A DNA stretch of 64,000 bases from Salminus brasiliensis (taxonomy: Eukaryota; Chordata; Actinopteri; Characiformes; Bryconidae): contig NC_132880.1 in the NCBI RefSeq assembly GCF_030463535.1, positions 40,739,842 through 40,803,841 of the forward strand. Reading direction: 5' to 3'. The notes beneath the pieces were generated by a model, which was not told the DNA's origin, did not search any database, and was given only the letters and a program-made list of their open reading frames with translations. Made by a program: the position numbers and the translations under genes. The first letter of the stretch is position 1; the number at the start of each line of letters is the position of its first letter. Positions 1 through 23,718 of this stretch are shown here, in pieces.

Positions 1-35
1 TATATTTAATTGCTTATATTTAAAACCTTGTTTTT

Positions 36-215
36 TGCACTTTTAAACATCATATCTAGCAGTCGTTTGTTACATTGTGTCATTATAAAGAATGCATTAA
101 TAGAAATGCTCCAAAATGACTGAAATAAAAATCCATTGCCATTAACTTCCATTGAAAATTTTTTCCTTCTTCTGTAAAGTTGCAATTTTGGAGACACAAG
201 GTTTGAGCATGACAT
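36..215 (-). repeat. Unclassified dispersed repeat, copy 1 (inverted to 1520-1700)
   Basis: The reverse complement of this block aligns along its length with 1520-1700, sharing words such as GGAGCATTTCTATT and ACACAATGTAA. A more diverged third copy is at 6056-6190. The superfamily is not known to me. Confidence 0.55.
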
Positions 216-306
216 CAACAATACATTGAACCCCAGAAGAGCAGAATGTTCAGGGGATGCTGAACTATAATATGTGCTGTGATCCTCTACAAATAAATTA
301 AATTCA

Positions 307-738
307 CTGATCAGCCATAACATTAGTGCCTAATATTGAGTAACACACCCCCCCCCCCCCCCCCCCCCCCCTTGTGTCCTCACATTAGTTCTGAGCATTC
401 AAGGCATGGCTTCCACAAGACGTCTGAAGACATGCTGTGGTGTCTGGCACCAAGATTAGTCGCTGGTTTTCTGACCAGTTGTACTTTATTGTACTACCAG
501 CACTTTTGGTAGATACTGACCACAGCGTACTAGGATCATCCCATAAGACCTGCCCACTGTTTTGGAGATGCTCTGACCCAGACCCTGGTTACCTTCACCA
601 ACTGACTGTTCATTTGCTGTCTAATATATCCACCCCTTTGCAGATGCCACTGTAAATATATTGAATATATTTAGAATATTGGTGTTATTCACTTCACCTG
701 TCAGTGGTGTTATGTGATGTAATGTTATGGCTGATCTG
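307..738 (-). mobile_element. Non-autonomous Tc1-like element, family B, copy 1
   Basis: The ends are near-perfect inverted repeats: TGATCAGCCATAACATTAG at the left and its complement at 720-738. The interior shares words with five other copies in this window (GGCATGG..TCCACAAGAC, TTTTGGAGATGCTCTGACCCAG). Read on the minus strand, the fuller copies encode the start of a Tc1-like transposase; this copy is deleted and not coding. Confidence 0.8.
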
Positions 739-1095
739 TGTAAATTCTGTTCCCAACTCTTTATGTGTATTTCTGTATCAGCACTGGAACCAGTATCAGC
801 AGCCTGTGTAGCTGAAAAATATTGGCCATCAGCATAGACCTAGAATTCCCAATTCCTAATGAAGCAATATTCAGCTAAATTAGTGGTTCTCAACTCCAGT
901 CCCTAGTACACACCATCCGTGGGTAACCAGCCTACTGTCCTTTGCCCTTTGGTACCTCTGTGAGGTGGATCAGGTTCTTGGGTCAGCGATTGTGTAAAAT
1001 AGTGCAAGTCACTGCATCCCCAGAAATAGAGTTAAGAGAGACATAGCTAAAGAACATGTGATGACTGACTGGACTGGTGTGTGTGTGTTTTTCAG

Positions 1096-1245
1096 AGTGA
1101 TAACCTGGCCAAGGCCGTGTCTGCGGCACACACCTTCCTGCTGAAGCATCCTGATGATGAGATGATGCAGAGGAACATGAACTACTACAGGAGTCTGCCA
1201 GGAGCTGAGGAGCACATCAAAGACCTGGAGACCAAGTCGTATGAG
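1096..1245 (+). CDS. crtap: crtap exon 2
   Basis: Exactly 50 codons in phase 0, after TTTTTCAG and before GTAAGA. It begins [16 protein letters not shown] and ends DLETKSYE, the TPR-like region. Confidence 0.93.
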
Positions 1246-4200
1246 GTAAGACACACACATAGCAGACTATTCTCCACCTTTATGGACTTGTTCTGTTCGG
1301 TCCGTGTGCCTGTGGACAAGTCATTGAAAGAGCTTGTATTGAAGTGTGTTGAAGGATTTGGTTATTTTGGAATTTGTAACATAATCTTCTAATCTTCTGT
1401 GTAGGAATTTAGCTGTGCCACAAGTGTGTGTGGGGGTTTGCATGTTTGTTCAAGCTGTTTAGGGATCAAGCATCCTCATATGTTTGTCACCTGATATCTT
1501 CAAAAAGATACCTTTAGATTTTAGTGGAAGTCAATGGAAAAAGAATTGAATTAAGTCATTTCGGAGCATTTCTATTGGTCCATTCATCATCATTTAAAAT
1601 TTTAACACAATGTAAAGAACAACTGCCAGATTATGCTTATAATGAAAAGTGAAAAAGACAACAATGAGGACAGGAGGTTTTTTATGCGAACGTGACGTGA
1701 TGTTGTAACTCAACTGGAAGACGCTGGAAGCATTAGCATAAACTGACTATAATATAGGTCAGTGCCAGTGAAAGATATAACTGAGTGATTTAAAAGAGAT
1801 CCTAACTGGAGGTGTTTTATTCCACAGGCCCTGTTCATTCGCGCTGTGCGGGCGTATAATGGTGATAACTACCGTACGTCTGTGTCAGATATGGAGCTGG
1901 CACTCCGAGACTTCTTCAAGGTTTATGATGAATGCATCGCTGCCTCTGAGGGGTCCAGAGAAGTCAGAGACTTTAAAGATTTTTACCCCTCCATTGCAGG
2001 TGGGCTCACACTTCCCTTATTCTTCTGTACCAATCATGTAAAATCAGCTTGATTAGAATTAATCAGATCCATTTAGAATGGATGAGATCTTAGATGATGA
2101 GAGTTAGGTGATGTGATCTTCTTTCACATTAACCCTTAAAACTCAGGAAATCAGGCAGCTGTTTCAATGTTGTTTTAGCTAGCACATTATTTTAAATGGT
2201 CCTTTGTAGATTAATGAACTCTTAACAGAGTATCAGAAACACATCAACAGCATATCAGTGCAGTAGCAGCAGTAAAGCAATTAAATACACTGAGGTAAAC
2301 ATCCTAAAGAAGAACTGCTGATGCAGTAATTACATTAAGTAGATTTACAACTGAGATGTGGTTATCAGTGGTAATATTGTGTTATTGCTATTGATAACTG
2401 CAATTTCTCAGGGTTGATCATATTCACTGGTGCATTGTCACTTAATCCCTTTTTTGAACTGCAGTTATCAGTGGCAGTATTCTTTATCAACCCTGACAAA
2501 CTGCAGTTATCAGTGTAAATATTTTTATCAACCCTGACAAACTGCAGTTATCAGTGGCAATATTGTGCTATTGCTATTAATAACTGCAATTTCTCAGGGT
2601 TTGATTACATTTGCTAGTGTCACTAAATCCAAAACAAATCCATGGAACAAACAGTGTTTGTGTTTTTTCCTTTTTTCTTTTTCACTCTAACTTAATAACA
2701 ATAGTTTAATGTTTGAAATGTTTTCTGGTCTCCTTCTGTGTCTATAGATCACTATACAGATGTTCTTGAACAGAAGGTTCGCTGTGAGAGCGATCTGACA
2801 CCAGTTGTTGGTGGGTTTGTCGTGGAGAAGTTTGTGGCAACTATGTATCACTACCTTCAGTTTGCCTATTATAAACGTAAGTCAAAAGGCTCCATACATT
2901 GTACACCGTAGGCCGGGGCTGGGGAAGTGAGGGACAGATTCCAGCACAGTTTCTTTACTTTAACACACCTGTAAAACCTGACAAATAAAACAGAAGACAA
3001 GCGTCCAGGCTTTTTTCTCTCCTGGCACCAAAGTGGTGGAACAAGCTTCCCCTGGGTGTCCTAACGGCAGAGTTGCTCACTGTCTTCAAACCCAGACTGA
3101 AGACCCACCTCTTACGAGAGTACTTGGGCGAATAGCAGAGTGGTCACCTTATAAGATAAGATAGTCCTTTATTAGTCCCGCAGTGGGGAAATTCACTTAT
3201 TGACTTGTGTTTAGTAGTGTCTAAACCTAAAGGTATCTTTAAATTATTAGTCTATTCTAACTAGCTGAGGTTTTTCTTTGGTAAATAGCAAAGCACTTTT
3301 GTAAGTCGCTCTGGATAAGAATGCCTTAAGAAATGCCTTAAATGTAAGTGTAAATGTATAACAGGGGAGTTGAATCAGGTGTGCTTGAGTAGGAAAAGCA
3401 CAGAACTGTGCAGGAATCTGACCCCCCAGGACTGAAGTTCCCCAGCTCTGACCCAAACTACTGTATATTAGGACAGCCTTAACATGCTAATGTGAGTGTG
3501 ATATCTTGTCCCCAGTGAATGACCTGAAGAATGCAGTACCATGTGCAGCAAGTTACATCCTCTTTGACCCCAATGATGAGGTGATGAAGAATAATGTGGT
3601 GTATTATAAGTACCACAAAGACAAGTGGGGGCTCACTGAGGAAGACTTCCTACCCAGACCGGTCAGCAGTTCATACTTTCATCAGTACTGGCACCCACAA
3701 ACACAATTAATGTATAAAAACAACATTATAACAACAAAAACGCCATTTTTGAATGGTTTGTTGATTTTTATGGTTCTGTTAACAGGAAGCAGCACGGTAC
3801 CACAATCAGACAATACTCCAGCTGCAGCTGTTAGAATTTGCCAAAGAGAAAATCCGGCAGGATGATGAGGTGAGCAGAACAGAGTGCACGTGTGTATAGG
3901 TCGTATTTATCAAGATAATTATATTGTTATTCAGTTATTAACACAGATATTGGAGTTATGACATAGCTATATTTTGGGAGAAGGACCATGCCCCAAACTC
4001 TTTCTCCTGTCCCTCAAGCCTCTTATATACCCCTGTTTCTCAGTTAAATTTCATGTCGAACAAACGTGGCAACCAACTCCACCCCCTTTTCTCCCTTTCT
4101 TCCACCACTCACCACACCAACAGGGAACGACCACAGGAAAGCAGACCTAGGCCAAAAATAACCGCCCCCCCCTGCCCTGTTCCATCTCAAGGCAGAAAGG

Positions 4201-5695
4201 GTGGTGCACACATACTGAGTCTGAGCAACAACACAGAATCCCAAATCTTGCTGTTATCAAGCGACACAAACAATTTGTTCGTTTGTGATTCGTTTGAGCA
4301 GGTGTAAATACAGTAATCACACAGGTGGTCACACAATACAGTAATCACACAGGTGGTCTTAATCCGGTCCCAAGCGAACTCTGAAGCGGTTAATTTGTTT
4401 TGAGAACGTGATCTGACCTTGATTCGTCCCAACTGTCAGGGGTGCTCCGCAAGTATGAGTTAAGCGGCTTCCATAGCCAGGTGTTAACCTGGTGTACTGT
4501 CCAGATAATCACTACATCTAATAGGAAATGCATCTCTGCTGTTGCTCCACATTAAACTGCACAGAAATACGCACTAGTCCAGCACACAGGACCTTCTTCC
4601 TGTATTCACTTTCTTGCTCCCGCACCAGGCAGGTTTGACCAATAATCACAGAGAACGTTCTCACATGGTCTGTTGTGTTGTTTTTTGGTCCACTCAAATT
4701 TTTCCCTGATTGAAAACAAACCAAACCAAGGTGAAAACGCTTTTACAAAGGTTTACTGTGGATGGATATGGGGTTGGGAAACACAGTTATTATTCTATTC
4801 TGTAGTAAGAGAAAGCTGGAGAAGCATTTTAACAACTGACATTTACTGACATTTAACAGATGTAAAACTAAATCGAGTGCCGAGAACATTCTGCTACATG
4901 GATTAAAAACATTATAAAGACATTCGCTCATTTGCCAAAGCTCAACAAGTAACTGTACACATGCCATACACACACCTTCTCCTTTTCAACTCTCTACATA
5001 ACTCTCTCAATGGCTGCTGGAATCACTCCTTCAGTGACACTGCTGAGCATATCACACAGGTGGACTCATGAACATTTTCAGTTGCTAAAATCAAACATGT
5101 CTGAAAATACCCAAAAGCCCCAGATCACTCTACGGCTAGACTGGAAGGCTGAAGATCTCTCTTTAGTAAATGCAATGCTTCTATACAGAACCTTGAGAAC
5201 GGAAAGAACCATTAGAGTGGTTACTGATTCTTTGACTGGTTAAATAATTCTTGTATATGATATAAAATGATGATAGGATGAAATGATGATATATGGTTCT
5301 CCATGATTACATATAACACCAAAATGGTTCTACAAGCTTGACTTAGAGGTACCACATCAATAACTGCAAGCAGTGAGGACTTGCTACTCATACGATTCCG
5401 CAGTGTCACTCCTTAGTCATAAGTTAGGCTGGGTAGATCATGACTGCTTGGAGGTGCGGGCTGCCTGCTAGAATTTTTAGAACTTTTAGCCACTGGGGGG
5501 CAGAATGTGCTCATGTTTTTGGCATCATTAGCTCAGCACTGCCCTCTAGCAGCAGTCTCTTAAACTGTTTTTTTTTTTACATTCAGAAGCTAAAGTTCTC
5601 TTTGTCTCTCTCTCTCCTTCTGTCTGTCTGTCTGTCTCTTTCAGGGGGAAGTTTTGCAGTTTCTAGATGAGTACTTGGATGCTGAAGAGCAGTAG
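1096..5695 (+). CDS. crtap: crtap, cartilage-associated protein (3' six exons, partial)
   Basis: Six exons join in frame into the last 243 residues: 1096-1245, 1828-1999, 2748-2876, 3516-3661, 3786-3869 and 5645-5695 (TAG at 5693-5695). All have AG acceptors and GT donors and the phases fit. Peptides such as [33 protein letters not shown] and [15 protein letters not shown] are characteristic of CRTAP and its leprecan (P3H) relatives. The family protein is about 400 residues with a first exon of about 157, so only exon 1 is missing to the left. CRTAP has no catalytic domain itself; it works in the ER with prolyl 3-hydroxylase 1 and cyclophilin B to modify procollagen chains. As in other CRTAPs, the C-terminus (DAEEQ) has no KDEL-type retention signal. 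The choice of crtap over a P3H paralogue rests on the short C-terminus without a dioxygenase domain and on the neighbouring susd5. Confidence 0.95.
1246..1827. other. crtap intron 2
   Basis: 582 bp. It is mostly occupied by an unclassified repeat copy at about 1520-1700; nothing else is recognised. Confidence 0.6.
1520..1700 (+). repeat. Unclassified dispersed repeat, copy 2
   Basis: Inverted relative to 36-215, with clear shared words across roughly 180 bp. It ends near AGGAGGTTTTTTATGCGA. Confidence 0.5.
1828..1999 (+). CDS. crtap: crtap exon 3
   Basis: 172 bp, phase 0 in and phase 1 out, after TTCCACAG and before GTGGGC. It encodes [12 protein letters not shown] through [10 protein letters not shown]. 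Confidence 0.93.
2000..2747. other. crtap intron 3 with clustered inverted repeats
   Basis: 748 bp. The middle (2391-2605) carries four copies of a roughly 27-bp motif in alternating orientation, described in a separate entry. The flanks look unique. Confidence 0.65.
2391..2605. repeat. Four-copy inverted and direct repeat cluster
   Basis: The motif TGATAACTGCAATTTCTCAG plus GGTTGAT occurs forward at 2391-2418 and 2577-2605. Its complement, containing CTGACAAACTGCAGTTATCA, occurs at 2486-2512 and 2527-2553. The arrangement can fold into hairpins. Confidence 0.8.
2748..2876 (+). CDS. crtap: crtap exon 4
   Basis: 129 bp, phase 1 in and out, after TCTATAG and before GTAAGT. It encodes [11 protein letters not shown] through [10 protein letters not shown], with one Cys (KVRCESDL) typical of the family. 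Confidence 0.93.
2877..3515. other. crtap intron 4
   Basis: 639 bp, mostly the L2-like fragment at 2992-3355. The flanks near 2905-2985 and 3365-3455 resemble halves of a common fish palindromic repeat (CAGGTGTG, CCCAGCTCTG words). Confidence 0.5.
2992..3355 (+). mobile_element. L2-like LINE 3' fragment
   Basis: Positions about 3000-3135 translate to a peptide containing [11 protein letters not shown] and [15 protein letters not shown]. This resembles the C-terminal end of L2-clade reverse transcriptase ORFs. The right part, through about 3355, ends with the TAAGTCGCTCTGGATAAGA tail seen in fish L2 LINEs and SINEs. A short segment near 3150-3210 (CCTTTATTAGTCCCGCAGTG) looks like another repeat inserted into it. 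It is strongly 5' truncated. Confidence 0.7.
3516..3661 (+). CDS. crtap: crtap exon 5
   Basis: 146 bp, phase 1 in and phase 0 out, after TTGTCCCCAG. The donor GTCAGC is slightly weak. It encodes [19 protein letters not shown] through EEDFLPRP. Confidence 0.92.
3786..3869 (+). CDS. crtap: crtap exon 6
   Basis: 84 bp (28 codons, phase 0), after GTTAACAG and before GTGAGC. It encodes [14 protein letters not shown] through KIRQDDE, matching the acidic C-terminal region of CRTAP. Confidence 0.9.
3870..5644. other. crtap intron 6
   Basis: 1775 bp with no recognised gene. A CT/TCTG-rich microsatellite near 5598-5644 merges into the exon 7 acceptor. Several open frames of 60-85 codons here have no recognisable domain and are treated as chance. 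Confidence 0.6.
5645..5695 (+). CDS. crtap: crtap exon 7 (terminal coding exon)
   Basis: Encodes [16 protein letters not shown] and a TAG stop, after a CT-rich tract ending TTTCAG. It aligns with the short acidic end of CRTAP. Confidence 0.88.
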   Translation, partial: GEVLQFLDEYLDAEEQ

Positions 5696-6160
5696 AATAA
5701 TGAGCGTTTTATGCACTGAAAATAACAGAACCAAAAGTGAGGACAAAGCAGAACTATGAACTATGAGCGCTGAGCATTTTTTAGTGTGAGTATGTTTGTT
5801 GTATTTATTTCAGGTGACAGGGGGCCTTTTCAGTCTATATCTACCAACTTTATGGTCCACATAAATGCATTGACAATCATTAGTACAATGCACCATCACG
5901 GTACAATCACTGTAATTCAGAGAGAGGAATCCAAGAATCTCATTTGTTGAATTTTTATAATAAACTGCAGTTCTGTAATTATTGCTTTCACTTTTGTTTT
6001 GTTTATTTTGATGGGTGTCTAAGTATATTGTTGCTGTCATGCAAAAATGGCAACTAAAAAGATTTCATTCAATATAATTTTGGATCGATTTCTACAAAAT
6101 ATAAAGAACTGCCATATTCACAGATTTACAAAAAGTGAAAAACAATAAAAATGGAGATAC
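5696..6160 (+). other. crtap: crtap 3' untranslated region (approximate)
   Basis: Begins after the TAG stop. AATAAA hexamers lie at 5959-5964 and 6144-6149; the first would give a 3'UTR of about 290 nt. The second lies in a dispersed repeat, so the first is the better candidate. The true end is not visible. Confidence 0.5.
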
Positions 6161-6190
6161 AAGGTTTTTTTATGTGAGAGTGACAATATG
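6056..6190 (+). repeat. Unclassified dispersed repeat, copy 3
   Basis: Shares AAAGAACTGCCA and the run of sequence ending in GGAGATACAAGGTTTTTTTATG with the copies at 36-215 and 1520-1700. Confidence 0.45.
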
Positions 6191-6421
6191 CATATTCCAT
6201 ATTATGTACAATTGAAAACATATATTGATAAATAAATGCTCAGGTTGGTTGGCATAATTAGCCTGTGACTGACATGGCCCTAAATTTATTAATGTATGTA
6301 TTTTGGCAGAATTGTTAAAGGTCTAGGGCCCAGTGAAATATGTTTTCATTGGGCCTAAAATCCCTGGCCGCATCCCTGGGTGTTTCTTGGCTGTGACACA
6401 TGAAATTATTAATATTTTTGT

Positions 6422-6805
6422 ATACTCTATAGACAAAAGTATTGAGACACCTGTTCATTCATTGTTCTGAAATCAAGGATATTAAAAAGAGTTGATCCTC
6501 CTTTTGTTGGAGTAACTGTCTCTACTGTTCAGGTAAGGCTTTCTACTAGACTGTGGAGCATTGCTGTGAGGATTTGATTGCATTCAGAGACAAAAGCAGT
6601 GAGGTGTGAGGTCACAGTGTTGGATAATCATCACTTCACCTCATCTCAAAGAGCTGGATGGAGCAACAACCATCAACACAGTTCCACTACTCCACAGCTC
6701 AATGCTTGGGGACTTTATACCTGCTCTGGCCCACACCTGGCATTTCACATGGTGCCAACTGGTTAATGTTTATCTTTTCCAGAGAGTTCTATTTTATTGG
6801 CAATT
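6422..6805 (+). mobile_element. Tc1-like MITE family A, copy 1 (3' truncated)
   Basis: Starts with a TATAGACAAAAGTATTGAGA terminus. It continues with the family interior (GTTGGAGTAACTGTCTCTAC, CACAGCTCAATGC, GCCCACACCTGGCAT). The right terminus is not recognisable. Confidence 0.75.
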
Positions 6806-7038
6806 GTCTATATTACAAAGTTATTAACCTGACAGTTTTTCACCTGGCAATGATGTCATGTAGCTAAAACCAGCAGAGGACTGTTAAGGCTGTTATTGGA
6901 AAATACCACAGTGTGAGCTCAGGCATGAAATTCCTAGACTTGTGCACAAAATTAGCAGTGCACACCCTTCAGTACCCTGGCTAAATTTAACAGCAAAAAG
7001 ACTAAACACTGGATCTTACGCTCACACTTGAATTTTAA

Positions 7039-7340
7039 GTGTCTAAATGTGGACTTCGACCCCCCCCCTCCCCAAACACACACACACACACACACACACT
7101 CTTACACTTCTCATTGGTCTGTGCTGAAACACTGACCCATGATTTTCAAAGGCTCACCCTCTCTCTCTCTCTCTCTCACCCCCCCCCCTCTCCCTCTCTC
7201 ACCCTCTCCCTCTCTCTCTTTCTCTTTCTCTCTGTGAACTTTTCCTACTATGGTGTGATAAACTGCACAGATGCTCCATGTTCAAACACCTTTAAATGAG
7301 CCTCTGTTCCTCCTTTTAGTCTCTGTGTGTGTGTGTGTTT
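7039..7340. repeat. Cluster of simple repeats: (CA)n, (CT)n, poly-C, (GT)n
   Basis: (CA)n near 7076-7100, CT-rich tract about 7158-7232 with a poly-C interruption, and (GT)n near 7324-7340. The open frame across the CT tract is Leu/Ser-rich low complexity and not a gene. Confidence 0.85.
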
Positions 7341-8394
7341 GAATGCAACTACAGACATTCTTACTCAGTACTTTATTGTACTATTTATTATTATTGTTAA
7401 TAATTATAATAATAATAATGTCCTAATCATGTATAAAGCAAACACTGCATAGTGGTCAAAAGTACGAAAGCACCAAATATTCCCTGCTAAGACCATGTTA
7501 ATCTTTGCTTTAAGCAGAGACGCAGAAACACACCCACCCGCACACACACACACTCCAAATACTCCAAATAAGAACAAAATTCTGCAAGAATTCCTAAAGT
7601 GATGGGATTTTATTTGTAATCATTCAGTTAGTTTACCACACCAGTCTTCAGCTGTTTCCAATGACCACATTAAAGCATCTGACCCATGAAATATAATGCA
7701 CTGACCACACCTATAAAATCCTAATACATCACAGAAACCTTCAGGAGAAGGGAATAGGTCAGATTAGAAAGTAGATGACTGTAGGTGTCATTTCATACAT
7801 GAAACAAAAATACCAGGAAAACCACGGTGAAAAGGCACACCCAGACGAGAACTGCAGGGTTTTGTACTATAATAATAATAATCATAATAATAATCATAAT
7901 AATATTCAAGAGCGTAATTCTTCCCTCCATTACTAGCAACCAGTTGGGAATGACAAGGCAGTGTCAAGTACATAGCGTCCTCTCCGACTGTGGGTGCTGA
8001 GAATTTTGCGATGAAAATATTTATGGGTAAATTCATATCGGCACTGAAAACCTCAATGAATTAACCTGTAGAACATATTTCTGAACAGTTGTCTTTGGTA
8101 GTGGTGTCTTTTAAAGGGAATCCTGACTGTTAAGACATACCTAATACTATGTAAATATGTTATATAAATCAAGCATAATAATCATGAAACCAAAACTATA
8201 TTTTTTTTTTCATACATCATATTTTAATAGGATTAGACGAGTACACTTAAGACATAACAGTCCTAACAGTCAGGTCCTGAACAGCCCAGAACACACTGAG
8301 GATTCTGTCAGTTGGCTTTGTACTGTTCTACCCTAAGAACTGACAAGTCAGTTTATCCAGTATAAAAGATGGAGAACATTTCACCATCATCAGT

Positions 8395-8670
8395 TCTAGA
8401 AGTGTGAACAGTGGAGAACAGTCTAGAGCAGTATGAATGAGGAAGACTATTCTAGGACCGTGTAAATACCGTGTAAAGACTATTCTAGAGCAGTGTGAAT
8501 GAGAGAGACGACTCTAGAACTGTGTAAATGGAGGAGAACCGTGTAAATGAAGCAGACGAGTCTAGAACTGTGTGAATGGGGGAGACGAGTCTCGAACCGT
8601 GTAAATGGAGGAGAGGATTCTTGAACAGTGTGAATGAGGGAGATGATTCTAGCCCTCTGTAAACGGAGGG
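8395..8670. repeat. 29-bp minisatellite
   Basis: About nine to ten units beginning TCTAGA, for example TCTAGAACTGTGTGAATGGG followed by GGAGACGAG (29 bp). Most units are exactly 29 bp; one is extended by an internal partial duplication and some end units are degenerate. Confidence 0.9.
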
Positions 8671-8904
8671 AAAAATGAATACATAAGTCTGGCTCATATC
8701 CCAACATTTGGGTATGATTTTCATTGGAGAACTTTAGAACATGTTAATCATTGTTTTGCTGGTTAATTTACAAATTGATTACATGAAGTATAAAAAAAAA
8801 GCATGAATAAACAAATAACAACTCATCCTAATTGTAACCCCCATTGTAACAGTAAAATTACTTGAAAATTTTAAATAAACATTGTTCGGTTTTATTGTTA
8901 TGCA

Positions 8905-9065
8905 TGGGTTGATGTAGCATAGTAAGTGGATGAGGCAGATGAGGCTTCAATTCCCTGCCAGAGCAAGAACATCATGTCAATACAATAAGGGAACTTGGGC
9001 AACATATGTGTCATTACTGTAACTTGATTAAAATTGTCTGTTCCTCAGGGTAAGAGTCTGTCACC
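8905..9065 (+). mobile_element. tRNA-derived SINE (decayed)
   Basis: A pol III A-box-like TAGCATAGTAAGTGG and a B-box-like GCTTCAATTCCC are spaced as in a tRNA. The 3' part, ending near CTCAGGGTAAGAGTCTGTC, resembles the shared L2/SINE tail. Confidence 0.6.
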
Positions 9066-9403
9066 ATAGATACAACATAGAAGACAAGAAATTAGTACAA
9101 CTTTAAGTCCACGTGTACGTCTTAATACTACAAACATATTTAAGTTAACGTAACTAAAACTAAAATAACTAAAACTATTTTACTGTTGAAAACAGAACGT
9201 CAGTCTGTATACCCTATTATTTACAGTTACCTTAAATATGCTGTCTACAAAAAATCTAATCTTAAGGCAGCATTAAATGTTTTCTTAATTTATCATTATG
9301 CTTTTCTGTCATAACAATAAACATATTTTTGGCTACTTCAATGCTCATTGTAAGCAGATTAGCATGCAAATGCCCTCCCTCGGAGCATTGTTTTAAAAGC
9401 TAA

Positions 9404-9635
9404 GGGTGTGTCCCAATTGTGTACTAATTACTAATACTAATACAGTGGCAACAGTGGCTGGAGAACGTACAGTGACGTATGTTGGCATTTCAACACTCCA
9501 CTTCATTTTAGTAGACAACAGGGTAGTGTGCTAATATTATAATCATGCCCTGTCCTGCCAGACCTGCACTTTTAAGGTTAGTGTACAGTCTGTACCTTAT
9601 AGTATTAGTGTGTAGTACTCAATTGGGACACAGCC
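9404..9635. mobile_element. PIF/Harbinger-type MITE with TAA target duplication
   Basis: A 232-bp element. Its ends GGGTGTGTCCCAATT and AATTGGGACACAGCC are inverted repeats that extend imperfectly to about 32 bp. TAA flanks it at 9401-9403 and 9636-9638, the 3-bp target duplication typical of PIF/Harbinger elements. There is no coding capacity. Confidence 0.8.
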
Positions 9636-10517
9636 TAAAATAGCTAACCAATGTGTTACTGCAGGTACACACCTGTTGTCAAACATCATTACGTAAGTAG
9701 CGTCCGCTAACTAATCAGTTGCACCTGTTCTGTCAAGCAATATGTGCTACTTAGCAGCTCTGCACATGAGCAGACCCATGATTTTTTCATGTTTTCATGT
9801 GTTTTTCATGATAATTCTGTTTTCCTCGAGTGCATTATACAATCTGAGCTATTAGTTATTGGCTTTAGTGTTACAAAAAGTAAATGGCGATTCAAGACCT
9901 ATATAATAAAGACCTAAAACCTCAACTGATTTAGGCTATCAAAATATATTTACTTATCCAGTTCAAAATATCAAAATAATATACTTTTGCTGGGAGCATT
10001 TTCTGATATGGTGCTTTGAAACAGACTTCTGCTTCATTTAGACAGCCTTAACCTATAAATATACACTAGAGCAGCACGCTTTGACAGCGTTGTGGGACAG
10101 TCTTAGATAATTAGCTAGAATTATAAGGACTTATTGGTGGTTATCTAAGCCAGAAGTCTTCACAAACATAATCTTTAATGAATGCTGTAGTGATTCTTGC
10201 AAGTCAATATTGCAAGGAGATTTTTGCAGAGGAAGTAAAGACAGTGTCTGAACAGGCTGTTTAAAAGGTGCAATTTTGGCTAAACACTGCCTAGACATTG
10301 CCTTTTTTAGAGAGTGAGGAACAAGGACGTGCACTGGGTATTGAGGCATACTCACCCTCTTTTCTATCTGTATCTGTTCAGGCCAATTTTTCTGTATTTG
10401 CTTTTAGTGTAATTAAAATGTATCGGTCACAGTATACTGAGATATTCTGCTTTTTGGGGGGTTGGTTGAACATTATTATATGTTTCTATGAGTTCTAATG
10501 CAGATTATACAAACACA

Positions 10518-11135
10518 TTTATTATATGATATTGGACTGTGACTATTACTACTGCAGATTACCACATAGATTGCTAAGCTAAATTTTAAAAAACACTGGC
10601 GTTCAGGTGCATCTTTGTTTCCTCTCACCGGAATTTCTGCAGACGCAAACTGGACCTAACACCTATGTGTAACACGAAGACTTCCAGCATTCAGTCTCAC
10701 ATATCCTCTGAAACACTTCTCACACTCACACAGTCACACTCACTCACAGAAGACGGGCCCATACACATCGACAGTTGTGTTAACACATAAACGACCCCTT
10801 CCATGCCAAGGATCCATACCTAGCCTCTTAAATGCAGTCCACACAATGCAATTAAAATTCACAAACTTAATCTAGCAAAACAATAAGGCATCAAATATAG
10901 ATCGGCACAACACTAAAATTAAAATGCCACTGCAAAGCAAGTACGAAAAACAGACATATGTATTAACAAAGCACAAAACACAACGTCTAACTGCCATCGC
11001 ACTTCCTAGTGTGTAGAGATTTAAAGCTTCAGGGACTCCAGGGTCCCTGAACTGTGTGCAGATTAGTGTATGTAGGTGCACATAGATCACAATGTTCAAA
11101 CAGCAATGGTGTTTGTGTGAGTTGCGTGTGTTTGG
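10518..11135 (-). other. susd5: susd5 3' untranslated region (approximate)
   Basis: Sequence downstream of the susd5 stop on the minus strand. The first clear AATAAA on that strand is at 10518-10523, suggesting a 3'UTR of about 620 nt. The true end is not visible. Confidence 0.4.

Positions 11136-23718
<12,583 letters not shown>

Larger units (their letters stand above)
1..1095. other. crtap intron 1 (right part)
   Basis: No coding sequence is seen. It contains an unclassified repeat (36-215), a non-autonomous Tc1-like element (307-738) with an embedded poly-C run at about 349-371, and about 350 bp of apparently unique sequence before the exon 2 acceptor. Confidence 0.7.
5696..11135. other. 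crtap-susd5 intergenic region (convergent genes)
   Basis: About 5.4 kb between the crtap stop and the susd5 stop, which face each other. It contains two 3'UTRs, a family A MITE, simple repeats, a (TAA)n-like run at about 7868-7905, a 29-bp minisatellite, a SINE and a PIF/Harbinger-type MITE. No additional gene is recognised. Confidence 0.7.
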
